From: Planctomycetota bacterium | GTDB lineage: Bacteria; Planctomycetota; OFTM77 | Assembly (NCBI GenBank): GCA_029260795.1 | Contig: JAJDCO010000098.1 | Location: 1-64,000 of the forward strand | DNA: 64,000 nucleotides | Direction of reading: 5' to 3' | Part shown: positions 35,083 to 42,804 of the stretch, piece by piece | How the letters are laid out: each line of letters opens with the position of its first letter | Position numbering within the stretch: the first letter of the stretch is position 1 | The notes under the pieces: model-generated | The model's database searches: none | The model's input: only the letters and a program-made list of their open reading frames with translations | Told to the model about the DNA's origin: nothing | Program-made: the position numbers and the translations under genes

Positions 35083-36462
35083 GTGAACATTCCCCTCGCA
35101 CTCGCGATCGGAGGCTTGCTCGTCACGATCCTGGCCTTGCTCGCCCTGTGGCAGAAGAAGATCTCGCAGGCTCAGCGGGAGGAGGCGCTCGCGGATATCT
35201 ATGAGGCACGGGAGCGAGGGCTGGATCGGCCGGTCGCGCAGCATCCGCAGATCAACACGCAGAGCTGCATCGGCTGTGCGAGCTGTGTGGATGCCTGCCC
35301 CGAGTCGGGGGTCCTCGGCATGGTCGACGGCATCGCGCGCGTCATTCAGGCCTCGCGATGCATCGGCCACTCGCTCTGTGAGGAGGCTTGTCCGGTGGGC
35401 GCGATCCAGGTCGGGCTCGGGGATTCGCCCCTGCGCGCCGACATCCCCGTGCTCGACGAGCGCGGAGAGACCTCGGTGCCGGGCGTCTTCATCGCCGGCG
35501 AGCTCGGCGGGTTGGCGCTCATCCGCAATGCGACCAAGCAGGGTGTGCAGGTCGTCGATGCCGTCGCGACCGACCTCGCCTTCGAGCGAGGAAAGAAGCC
35601 GGCGGGCGGCCCGATCGATCTTCTGATCGTCGGGGCGGGGCCGGCCGGTATCGCTGCCGCTCTTCGCGCGACTCAACGCAAGCTCGATTACCTCGTCATC
35701 GACCGCGAGGACGTCGGGGGAACCGTGCGCAAGTACCCGCGCCGCAAGCTCACCTTGACGGGCCCGATGGAGATGCCGCTCTACGGCCGCCTGCCGAAGA
35801 CCGAGTTCCTCAAGGAGGAGCTGATCGAGCTTTGGGAGCAGATCATCGAGCAGTACAGCCTGAATATCCGAACCGGCGTGAGCTTCCTCGGAGTCGAGGG
35901 CGAGCGGGACGCGTTTCGCGTTCAGACGAGCGACGGTGTGATCGAAGCTCGTCGGGTCCTGCTCGCCATTGGCCGCCGAGGCACGCCCCGCAAGCTCGGC
36001 GTGCCGGGTGAGGAGCTCGAGAAGGTGCAGTACCAGCTCATCGACGCGGCCACCTATTCCAACGAGCACGTCTTGATCGTGGGCGGCGGCGACAGCGCCA
36101 TCGAGGCCGCGACCGCCCTCGCCAACCAACCCGGCAATGTCGTCACGATCTCCTATCGTCGTGACCAGTTCTTCCGACTGACCGCGCGCAATCGCGAGCG
36201 CCTCGAGCAGTACACCGGCAAGTCGATTCGCCTGGTCTTCAACTCAACGCTCGAACGGGTCGATAACGAAAGGTCGGTGATTCTGTCGATCGACGGAGAC
36301 CCACCGAAGAAAGCCCGATTGGAGAACGACTTCGTCTTCGTCTTCGCAGGTGGGGAGCCCCCCTATCCGCTCTTGGCCGAGGCCGGAATCCGCCTGGGTG
36401 GAGACGTGGCGGTACCGGTGCTGCGTGAGACGCCTCGGCGCTCGGTACCCGTGACGCCTTGA
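35083..36462 (+). CDS. Membrane-anchored ferredoxin-flavoprotein oxidoreductase
   Basis: The protein has 459 residues from GTG 35083; the upstream open frame is shadow-like. One membrane helix lies at about 4-23. A two-cluster ferredoxin region follows, with C62-C65-C68-C72 (CIGCASCVDACP) and C93-H96-C99-C103 (CIGHSLCEEACP, one Cys replaced by His, a known variant). A thioredoxin-reductase-like flavoprotein follows. Its FAD site is IVGAGPAGIAAAL (about 183) and its NAD(P)H site is LIVGGGDSAIEAA (about 329). There is no CxxC redox pair, so the acceptor is not thioredoxin. It is first of the cluster and would feed electrons from NAD(P)H or ferredoxin to the next-door membrane cytochrome. Confidence 0.82.
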   Translation: MNIPLALAIGGLLVTILALLALWQKKISQAQREEALADIYEARERGLDRPVAQHPQINTQSCIGCASCVDACPESGVLGMVDGIARVIQASRCIGHSLCEEACPVGAIQVGLGDSPLRADIPVLDERGETSVPGVFIAGELGGLALIRNATKQGVQVVDAVATDLAFERGKKPAGGPIDLLIVGAGPAGIAAALRATQRKLDYLVIDREDVGGTVRKYPRRKLTLTGPMEMPLYGRLPKTEFLKEELIELWEQIIEQYSLNIRTGVSFLGVEGERDAFRVQTSDGVIEARRVLLAIGRRGTPRKLGVPGEELEKVQYQLIDAATYSNEHVLIVGGGDSAIEAATALANQPGNVVTISYRRDQFFRLTARNRERLEQYTGKSIRLVFNSTLERVDNERSVILSIDGDPPKKARLENDFVFVFAGGEPPYPLLAEAGIRLGGDVAVPVLRETPRRSVPVTP

Positions 36463-36479
36463 ATCTCCCAAGGGACTCG

Positions 36480-37607
36480 ATGGCCGACGACAGAAACCCC
36501 CGCGAAAGCAGCTCGATCGACGACGTCCCGTTCGTCATCCTGTTGGATGAGTCGGGCGCTCGTCCCCGTGCGATCGCCGCCAGTGATCTCGCGACGGCCT
36601 CGGGCGCCCGGGCGCCGGTCGGCCGAGAGTCGCGTGTCGCTCCCTCCGCACCCGACGACTCGCTGCTCCGCGAGGCCGAGGCCGCGATCGATCGCGAGCT
36701 CGAGGACGAGCTCCAGTACGAAGCGCTCGAGGGCGCTCGTCGCCTCTCGGCCCTTCGAGTCTGCCAAGCCGTGGCGCTCGTCTGCGCCGTCGCACTGCCG
36801 GTGCTGCTCGTCGTCGGCTGGCCTTACTACTCCCTCGCCCACGCATCGCGGCCTTTCCACCGATTCCACGAGATCCTCCGACCCTCCGGAACCGTCGGCT
36901 TGTCGCTCGGTCTTCTCGGCACGGCGCTCATCGGTGCTAGCCTGGGATACCCGATCCGCAAGCTGCTGGCGAAGCGGGGGCGAGCGTGGGCCACGGTGCG
37001 AACCTGGATGCGGCTCCATGTGCTGATGGGATTACTCGGCCCGGCGCTGATCGCCTTTCACACCGGCTTCGTGGTCACGAGTGCGCTCGGCTTCGTGGCC
37101 TTCTCAGCGATGGCCGTCATCGTGTTGAGCGGCCTGACCGGACGCTACTTGCTCGTCAACCTCCGCGCCGTCGAGAGTGGCGAGATCGACAGTGCCGGCC
37201 TGCGACAGCGCCTCGAGGTGTACACGAAGAAGCTGGTTGACCTCGGCCTGCCGCCGGACCTCCTGATGCACTCCGAGCTGCCCGAGCCACGCAGCGGCGG
37301 TCTGAAAGAAGGGCTGCGGCGAGTGTTCATCGGTGATCGCGAAGGGCGAGCGGAGCTGCGCCGATTGAAGGATGCGGTCCGCTCCCACGGCGGGCTGGGC
37401 CATGAGGCGAAGCTGATCCTCGTGCTCGCGCGCCGTTTGTGCCGGGAGCGCCAGGTGCTGATTCGCACGTCGGAGATCCGGAACCTCGTCGGTGCCTGGC
37501 GATTCCTGCATCGCTGGCTCACGGTGGTGCTCGTGACGGGAGCGCTCTTTCACATCGGGGTCGCTCTGCGCTTCGGTGAGCTGTGGATCTTCGGAGGAGG
37601 CCGTTGA
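36480..37607 (+). CDS. Membrane b-type cytochrome-like protein
   Basis: The protein has 375 residues from the ATG at 36480, 17 bp after the flavoprotein stop and with AAGGGA upstream. A cytoplasmic N-terminal 85 residues precede about five helices. His residues sit where transmembrane b heme ligands are expected: WMRLHVLMGLLGPALIAFHTG, and FLHRWLTVVLVTGALFHIGVA near the C-terminus. A soluble loop (about 225-335) lies between helices four and five. The layout resembles b561/ferric-reductase-like proteins, but I cannot name the family. It probably passes electrons across the inner membrane to the 26-heme cytochrome. Confidence 0.7.
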   Translation: MADDRNPRESSSIDDVPFVILLDESGARPRAIAASDLATASGARAPVGRESRVAPSAPDDSLLREAEAAIDRELEDELQYEALEGARRLSALRVCQAVALVCAVALPVLLVVGWPYYSLAHASRPFHRFHEILRPSGTVGLSLGLLGTALIGASLGYPIRKLLAKRGRAWATVRTWMRLHVLMGLLGPALIAFHTGFVVTSALGFVAFSAMAVIVLSGLTGRYLLVNLRAVESGEIDSAGLRQRLEVYTKKLVDLGLPPDLLMHSELPEPRSGGLKEGLRRVFIGDREGRAELRRLKDAVRSHGGLGHEAKLILVLARRLCRERQVLIRTSEIRNLVGAWRFLHRWLTVVLVTGALFHIGVALRFGELWIFGGGR

Positions 37608-39820
37608 TGCTGCTCGACTCTCGCCTCCACTTCGCCGTCGGCTGCGGCCTGATCTTCATCTTGATGTGGACGCTCTTTGCGTTCTCACCGGCGCCTGGCG
37701 AGCTGTCGCTGTCGCATGCCGGGTTGTCGGGTGGCGGAACGATCACGACCTGCAGTACCTGCCACAAGGCGGGTGGCCTCGAGGAAGGCTGCCTGGATTG
37801 CCATCGTGAGATCGCGACCCAGCTCGAGAGCGATCACGGCTTCCACGACTTCTTGGCGGGCGAAGGAGATCTCCGCTGCGGTGCCTGTCACGCCGAGCAC
37901 TTCGGACACGAGTTCCCCTTGGTGAGCGAAGCGTCGTGGGGCGATCTGGATCCGACGAGCTTCAGCCATCCGCACGTGGAGTTCGGGCTGGAGGGGAGCC
38001 ACACCGAGCTGGACTGCGAGAGCTGCCACCGGGAGATGCTGCCGAAGCCGTTCACGCTCGAGGCGTTTCCCGATGCCGTTCGACTCCGGACCTTCTTGGG
38101 GTTGAGGCAGGACTGCGCGACCTGTCACGTCGACCCGCATGCCGACGGCCGGGCCCCGTGCGCGGACTGCCATAGTCAAGAGAGCTTCGATTCGCCCGAG
38201 CACTTCGACCACGCCGCGCACTTCTCGCTGGCGGGCGCACATGTCGAGGTGGAGTGCCAGGCTTGTCATCCGATGCCGGCTGCCGACGCGGCGCCGGCGC
38301 CGCTGCCGTTCCCGTTCGGGCAGCCGAAGGGGAAGGAGTGCGCGTCCTGCCACGAGTCGCCGCATCAGATCGAGTTCGGCGAGAGCTGCGAGTCGTGTCA
38401 TGCGCTGGACGAGTCGCACTGGACGTTTGCGGTGAGCGACATGACGGTGGCGCGGCATGCGCGCACCGGCTTCCCGCTCGAGCATCCGCACGACGAGGTG
38501 GCGTGCAGCCAATGCCACGCGCCCGAGAAGCCGTTCGAAGAGCGCCACCCGGATCCGCTCTCGGCGGCGACGGCTCGGAAGCCCGAGAGCTGCGGAAGCT
38601 GTCATGGCGATGTGCACGGCGGTCAGTTCGCGAGTCGCTACGGCGCCTGTTTGGATTGCCACGAGAGCCACGCCTTCGTGCCGTCGACCTTCGACCCCGT
38701 CGATCACGAGCGTCTCTTCGAGCTGACGGGGGCGCACCAGAACTTGGGATGTGCAACCTGCCACGCCACCCATGCCGACGACGACTTCCGACGCTTCAGC
38801 GGCACACCGCAGGAATGTCGCGCATGTCACGCTGGTCCGCACGCGGGTCAGTTCCAGCGGCAGATCTCGCAGGCGGACTGCACGGCTTGCCATCGAGAGA
38901 TCGCGGACACGTTCGCGATTCGCCCCTTCGATCACGGGGATCGCACCGGCTTCTCGCTCCGGGGTGCACACGCCGAGGTCGATTGTGGGCAGTGTCATCC
39001 CAACGAGCTCTTCGAGCACCAGGAAGCGAAGCAGCTAGCCCGACGCTTCGAGGGCACCGAGCGCGACTGCACCTTCTGTCATCAGGACGTGCACCAAGGT
39101 CAGTTCGCCGACCGCGAGGGCGACTGTCTCAGCTGTCACGACACCCGGTTCTTCAAACCGACGACCTTCGATCACGGTGACCACGCCAGCGTGTTCCCGC
39201 TCACCGGTGCGCACGAGGCGATCCCCTGCACGTCGTGTCACGCCAAGCCGACCGTGGCCTCGGCGCGGCTCTTCGAGGGGACGGCGCAGTCGTGCAAGCA
39301 ATGTCATGCTGATCCGCACGCCGGGCAATTCGCCCTTCAGATCGAGCTGAACGACTGTCGTGCTTGCCACAACGGCCAGGCCGACACGTTCACGATTCGT
39401 CCGTTCGACCACCAGGCCTGGACGGGCTTCGAGCTTCAAGGGGCGCACGTGCGGGCGAAGTGCGCGAGCTGCCACGTCGAGCAGACCTTCGAGGTCGATG
39501 GGGCGCCGGTGGTCGCGCAGCGCTTCGTGAAGACGTCGCAGGAATGCGGCTCCTGCCACGAAGACATTCACCGGGGCCAATTCGAGGACTACCGCTCTTG
39601 TGCGACCTGCCACGTTTCGCAAAGCCGTTGGTCGGACATCCAGTTCGATCACAACAACCAGTCGCGCTTCAAGCTCGAGGGCTCGCACCTCAAGGTCGCG
39701 TGCTCGGGCTGTCATGAGCCGGTGCCGATCGGGAACGATACGCACTTCGTGCGCTTCAAGCCGCTCGGCACGGACTGCATCGATTGCCACGAGATCGATC
39801 CGAGAACGAAGGACAAGTGA
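37607..39820 (+). CDS. 26-heme c-type cytochrome (c3-like repeats)
   Basis: The protein has 737 residues. The ATG at 37607 overlaps the previous stop (TGATG) and follows GGAGGAGG. One hydrophobic N-terminal segment (about 8-28) is a signal or anchor. I count 26 CXXCH motifs, one per 27 residues. They are built into repeats of about 120 residues with the recurring elements FDH, F-L-GAH-----C--CH, FEGT---C--CH and DPHAGQF, in which extra His residues can be distal ligands. There is no catalytic cofactor motif. It should form a long periplasmic heme wire between the inner-membrane cytochrome and the outer-membrane complex. Confidence 0.93.
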   Translation: MLLDSRLHFAVGCGLIFILMWTLFAFSPAPGELSLSHAGLSGGGTITTCSTCHKAGGLEEGCLDCHREIATQLESDHGFHDFLAGEGDLRCGACHAEHFGHEFPLVSEASWGDLDPTSFSHPHVEFGLEGSHTELDCESCHREMLPKPFTLEAFPDAVRLRTFLGLRQDCATCHVDPHADGRAPCADCHSQESFDSPEHFDHAAHFSLAGAHVEVECQACHPMPAADAAPAPLPFPFGQPKGKECASCHESPHQIEFGESCESCHALDESHWTFAVSDMTVARHARTGFPLEHPHDEVACSQCHAPEKPFEERHPDPLSAATARKPESCGSCHGDVHGGQFASRYGACLDCHESHAFVPSTFDPVDHERLFELTGAHQNLGCATCHATHADDDFRRFSGTPQECRACHAGPHAGQFQRQISQADCTACHREIADTFAIRPFDHGDRTGFSLRGAHAEVDCGQCHPNELFEHQEAKQLARRFEGTERDCTFCHQDVHQGQFADREGDCLSCHDTRFFKPTTFDHGDHASVFPLTGAHEAIPCTSCHAKPTVASARLFEGTAQSCKQCHADPHAGQFALQIELNDCRACHNGQADTFTIRPFDHQAWTGFELQGAHVRAKCASCHVEQTFEVDGAPVVAQRFVKTSQECGSCHEDIHRGQFEDYRSCATCHVSQSRWSDIQFDHNNQSRFKLEGSHLKVACSGCHEPVPIGNDTHFVRFKPLGTDCIDCHEIDPRTKDK

Positions 39821-40653
39821 TGAACCGTCAGATCTTCATCGTCCTCGGACTGGCGCTCCTGGGCGGCGTCGTCAGCTGCTCGGTATATCAACAGCTCGCG
39901 CCCCGTCACAAGTGGAGCGAGCAATGGGGGCCGATGGTCCCGCACGAGACCTTCCCGCACGACTGCTCTCTCTGCCACGTGCCGGACCGCTGGGACGAGA
40001 TCAAGGAAGACTTCGAGTTCGACCATGCGGCGGAGACGGGCTACGGGTTGGTCGGCGCGCACACCGATGCGGCGTGCCTTCGCTGCCACAACGATCGGGG
40101 CCCCGTGCAGGCGTACCTGGCGCGCGGCTGTGGCGGCTGCCACGCCGATCCGCACAAGAGCGCCTTCGGGCCGAACTGCACCGACTGTCACGTCGAGCGT
40201 CATTGGGATCCGATCGGGCTCGTGATCGAGCACCATGCCACGCGGTTCCCGCTCGCCGGGGCCCATGCCATGGCGCCGTGTGAGTCGTGCCACCAGCGCG
40301 CCACCACCGGCGACTACCGAGGCGCCCCGACGCAGTGCCACCTGTGTCATCAGCGCGACACCCTGCGGGCGCGGCCCAATCACGTCGCCAACGGTTGGAT
40401 TCGCGGCTGCGACGACTGCCATGCCGTCGGTCATGACTGGCGGGCGGTCGCCTTCATCCATGACCGGTTCCCGTTGGTCGGTGGCCACGCCGGACTCGAC
40501 TGTGGTGCCTGCCACGCCGGCGGCCGCATCGCCGGAACGCCGACCGATTGCTACGGCTGCCACCGCCAAGACTACATCGCCACCGGAACACACGTCGCCC
40601 AGGGCTTCTCCACCAACTGCCTGGAATGCCACGACACCAACGCCTGGAGGTGA
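39820..40653 (+). CDS. Decaheme c-type cytochrome lipoprotein
   Basis: The protein has 277 residues. The ATG at 39820 overlaps the preceding stop (TGATG). The leader ends with the lipobox VVSC, Cys at about residue 20. Ten CXXCH motifs follow, and their spacing repeats the GAH-----C--CH unit of the 26-heme protein. The order decaheme protein then outer-membrane barrel recalls the periplasmic decaheme/porin pair of metal-reducing bacteria (MtrA/MtrB-like), although the sequences look unrelated. It is likely held in or under the outer membrane by the barrel encoded next. Confidence 0.9.
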   Translation: MNRQIFIVLGLALLGGVVSCSVYQQLAPRHKWSEQWGPMVPHETFPHDCSLCHVPDRWDEIKEDFEFDHAAETGYGLVGAHTDAACLRCHNDRGPVQAYLARGCGGCHADPHKSAFGPNCTDCHVERHWDPIGLVIEHHATRFPLAGAHAMAPCESCHQRATTGDYRGAPTQCHLCHQRDTLRARPNHVANGWIRGCDDCHAVGHDWRAVAFIHDRFPLVGGHAGLDCGACHAGGRIAGTPTDCYGCHRQDYIATGTHVAQGFSTNCLECHDTNAWR

Positions 40654-40712
40654 GTCGACTCCCCACGCCGAGAACGTCTCGATCGTCTCGTCTTCTCGAG
40701 AACGAGTTCGCC

Positions 40713-42371
40713 ATGCTCGATCGCTCTCTGACAACTCGGATCCGTACGACCGGCGCTCTCGCGGCCGTGCTGCTCATCGGCGCGACGCGTCTGCGAGCCG
40801 ACGGCGACGAGCCCTCGGAGATCCCATGCCACCTGGCCTATGTGCTGGCAGAAGGGGTCTTCGTCGACGTGGGGTCCGAGGTCGGGTTGGCGACCGGTGC
40901 CACCGGTTGGATCGCCTATCAGGGACAGCCCCTCGTGCGCTTCGAGATCGGAGCGGTCACTCGGGAGTCGACCTTCTTGAGGTTGCTCGCCCCGCGAACG
41001 CCGGGGTTCCCGAGCACGGGGCAGCGCATCTCGCTCCAGCTCGATGAAAACGTGAAACCGCCGACCGCCATGGCGCCCGTCGATCCGTTGCCAGAGAAGC
41101 CGTTCCGTCCGCTCTTGGTGACGCCCGAAGACGTGGACGTCGGTGAGCCCGAGAATGTCTTTCATGGGCGACTGACGTTCCGGCAGCGGGTTCAGGGCGT
41201 CTCGAACGGCGACCTCGACTATCGGCGCACCGAGCTGATCACGTCGGGATCGATCGAGCGGATCCAGGGCTCACCCTGGGCGCTCGAGTGGGCCGGCGAC
41301 CTGACCTACCGCGATGGGGATGCGCTGCGCCGAGTCGACGATTACCAAGAGATCCGGATCGAGGCCGAGCGCTTCGCGCTGGCGCGGCGCTTCGACGATG
41401 AGAGCATTCTGCGCCTGGGACGATTCATCCCCGGTGAGCTGCCTTCGATTGGCTACCTCGATGGTGCGCACGTGGAGAAGGTCTTCTCGGAGGGCTTTCG
41501 CTGGGGTGTGCTGGGTGGCTGGAAGCCGAGTCGCATCGACTTGCACCCGACGAGTGACGAGCCGACGCTGGCGACCTACGCGACCGTGCTCAGCGAGAGC
41601 GAGGACGGCGATCACTTCTCCCTGACCGGAGGTGCGCTGCTGTCCTACTTCGAGGGGGACCTCGATCGCCTCGCGATTCTGATCGATCAGACCGCGCACA
41701 TCGGACGCCTCGATATCTTCACCAGCGCCGAGGTCGATCTGGATGTAGGAGCGGCGAACAAGCGTGACGGTGTGCGGCTCACTCGACTCGATGTCGGGAT
41801 CTCGTCGCAGCTCGAAGGCTGGGCGCCGCGCGTCGGTGCCTCCCGCTACGAGCTCTTGGACACCGCCGCTGAGCGAGACCTGTTCGACATCGTCATCCTG
41901 CCGACGGATGATTTCCTGGAAGACAGCTACTGGCGCTTCTACGTGGGCGCGCGGCACGAGCTGTCGGACGAGCTGAGCCTCGACGAGGAGGTCTCGTACA
42001 CGCAGTCCGAGACGACCGACGACGGAGTGCGCTGGCGAGTGAGCCTCATCAAGCGCCTGCTCTTCGGCGCTCCAGGCGCCCAAGGCTCGTTCACGGTCTT
42101 CAACCTCCTCGGCGAGGAGCAGCGCGGCTACGGCGGACGAATCGGTGCCTACTTTCCGGCCGGCGATGGCGAGGTGGACTTCCAACCGTCGATGTCGTTC
42201 CGGTACGTCGACTACCAAGAAGGCGACGACACCTTCGGCTTCGGCGACCTGACGCTGCGCAGCCACTGGCGACCCTCGCGCAGGTGGGAGTTCTTCGTCG
42301 CCGGCTCGTATTCGCTGGCCGACGAGGTGCAGCGCCTGTTCCTGGAGCTGGGCTTCACGCTGAGGTGGTGA
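40713..42371 (+). CDS. Outer-membrane beta-barrel protein of the cytochrome cluster
   Basis: The protein has 552 residues from the ATG at 40713, with a signal peptide at 1 to about 34. An N-terminal soluble region (about 38-115) reads like a small beta-barrel or SH3-like domain (FVDVGSEVGLATGATGWIAY). From about 145 on, alternating amphipathic strands with many Tyr, Trp and Arg end in FLELGFTLRW, with the terminal aromatic residue used for outer-membrane assembly. There is no CXXCH. Its position between a 10-heme and an 11-heme lipoprotein suggests it is the porin sheath of an electron conduit. Confidence 0.75.
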   Translation: MLDRSLTTRIRTTGALAAVLLIGATRLRADGDEPSEIPCHLAYVLAEGVFVDVGSEVGLATGATGWIAYQGQPLVRFEIGAVTRESTFLRLLAPRTPGFPSTGQRISLQLDENVKPPTAMAPVDPLPEKPFRPLLVTPEDVDVGEPENVFHGRLTFRQRVQGVSNGDLDYRRTELITSGSIERIQGSPWALEWAGDLTYRDGDALRRVDDYQEIRIEAERFALARRFDDESILRLGRFIPGELPSIGYLDGAHVEKVFSEGFRWGVLGGWKPSRIDLHPTSDEPTLATYATVLSESEDGDHFSLTGGALLSYFEGDLDRLAILIDQTAHIGRLDIFTSAEVDLDVGAANKRDGVRLTRLDVGISSQLEGWAPRVGASRYELLDTAAERDLFDIVILPTDDFLEDSYWRFYVGARHELSDELSLDEEVSYTQSETTDDGVRWRVSLIKRLLFGAPGAQGSFTVFNLLGEEQRGYGGRIGAYFPAGDGEVDFQPSMSFRYVDYQEGDDTFGFGDLTLRSHWRPSRRWEFFVAGSYSLADEVQRLFLELGFTLRW

Positions 42372-42804
42372 CGGTCGGCGCGCCCCGGAGGGCGGACTTC
42401 AGTCCGCTGGAGGGTCATTGTCCGCTTCACGGCCGTTGGAAGGTCCACGACCTCCCACCCGAATGAATTCGGGCCGCCAAGGAGACGGGCCTCCGAAGGG
42501 ACGATCCGGAAGCCGCGCGTTCTGCAACGCCCTCTTCCCTGGGACCGCGGGTAGCTCGCCCGCCCGAAGGTCGAGGCGATGGCGAGTCCGCCTTCCGAAG
42601 GTCGTCCGCGGCTCGCTCTTCCACCTCGCCTGCACGATCTCCGGACGTCGCGCTCACACTCTGCAGCGCTTGCAGCCTCCGTCGATCTCCCAGCCCGGAT
42701 GACGGGCATTCTCCGTCAAGGCGTCTCCCGAAACCTCCGATAAGGCGGGGGGGATTGGCGGTGAGGCCCAGTGATGCTCCGTCTGGATAGAGGTGGACAA
42801 GCCA
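42372..42804. repeat. Intergenic palindromic repeats
   Basis: 42391-42406 reads GCGGACT-TC-AGTCCGC, a perfect palindrome. 42450-42516 is the inverted copy of the repeat at 285-345 and includes CCCGAAT-GA-ATTCGGG. 42537-42568 is a family A copy (GGGACCGCGGGTAGCTCGCC). The AGAGGTGG before ATG 42805 is the ribosome site of the next gene. There is no gene in the stretch. Confidence 0.75.

Noticed and set aside
33523..36129. Minus-strand open frame of about 870 codons
   Set aside because: Runs through the peptidase, REP repeats and the flavoprotein gene; impossible as one real gene beside these.
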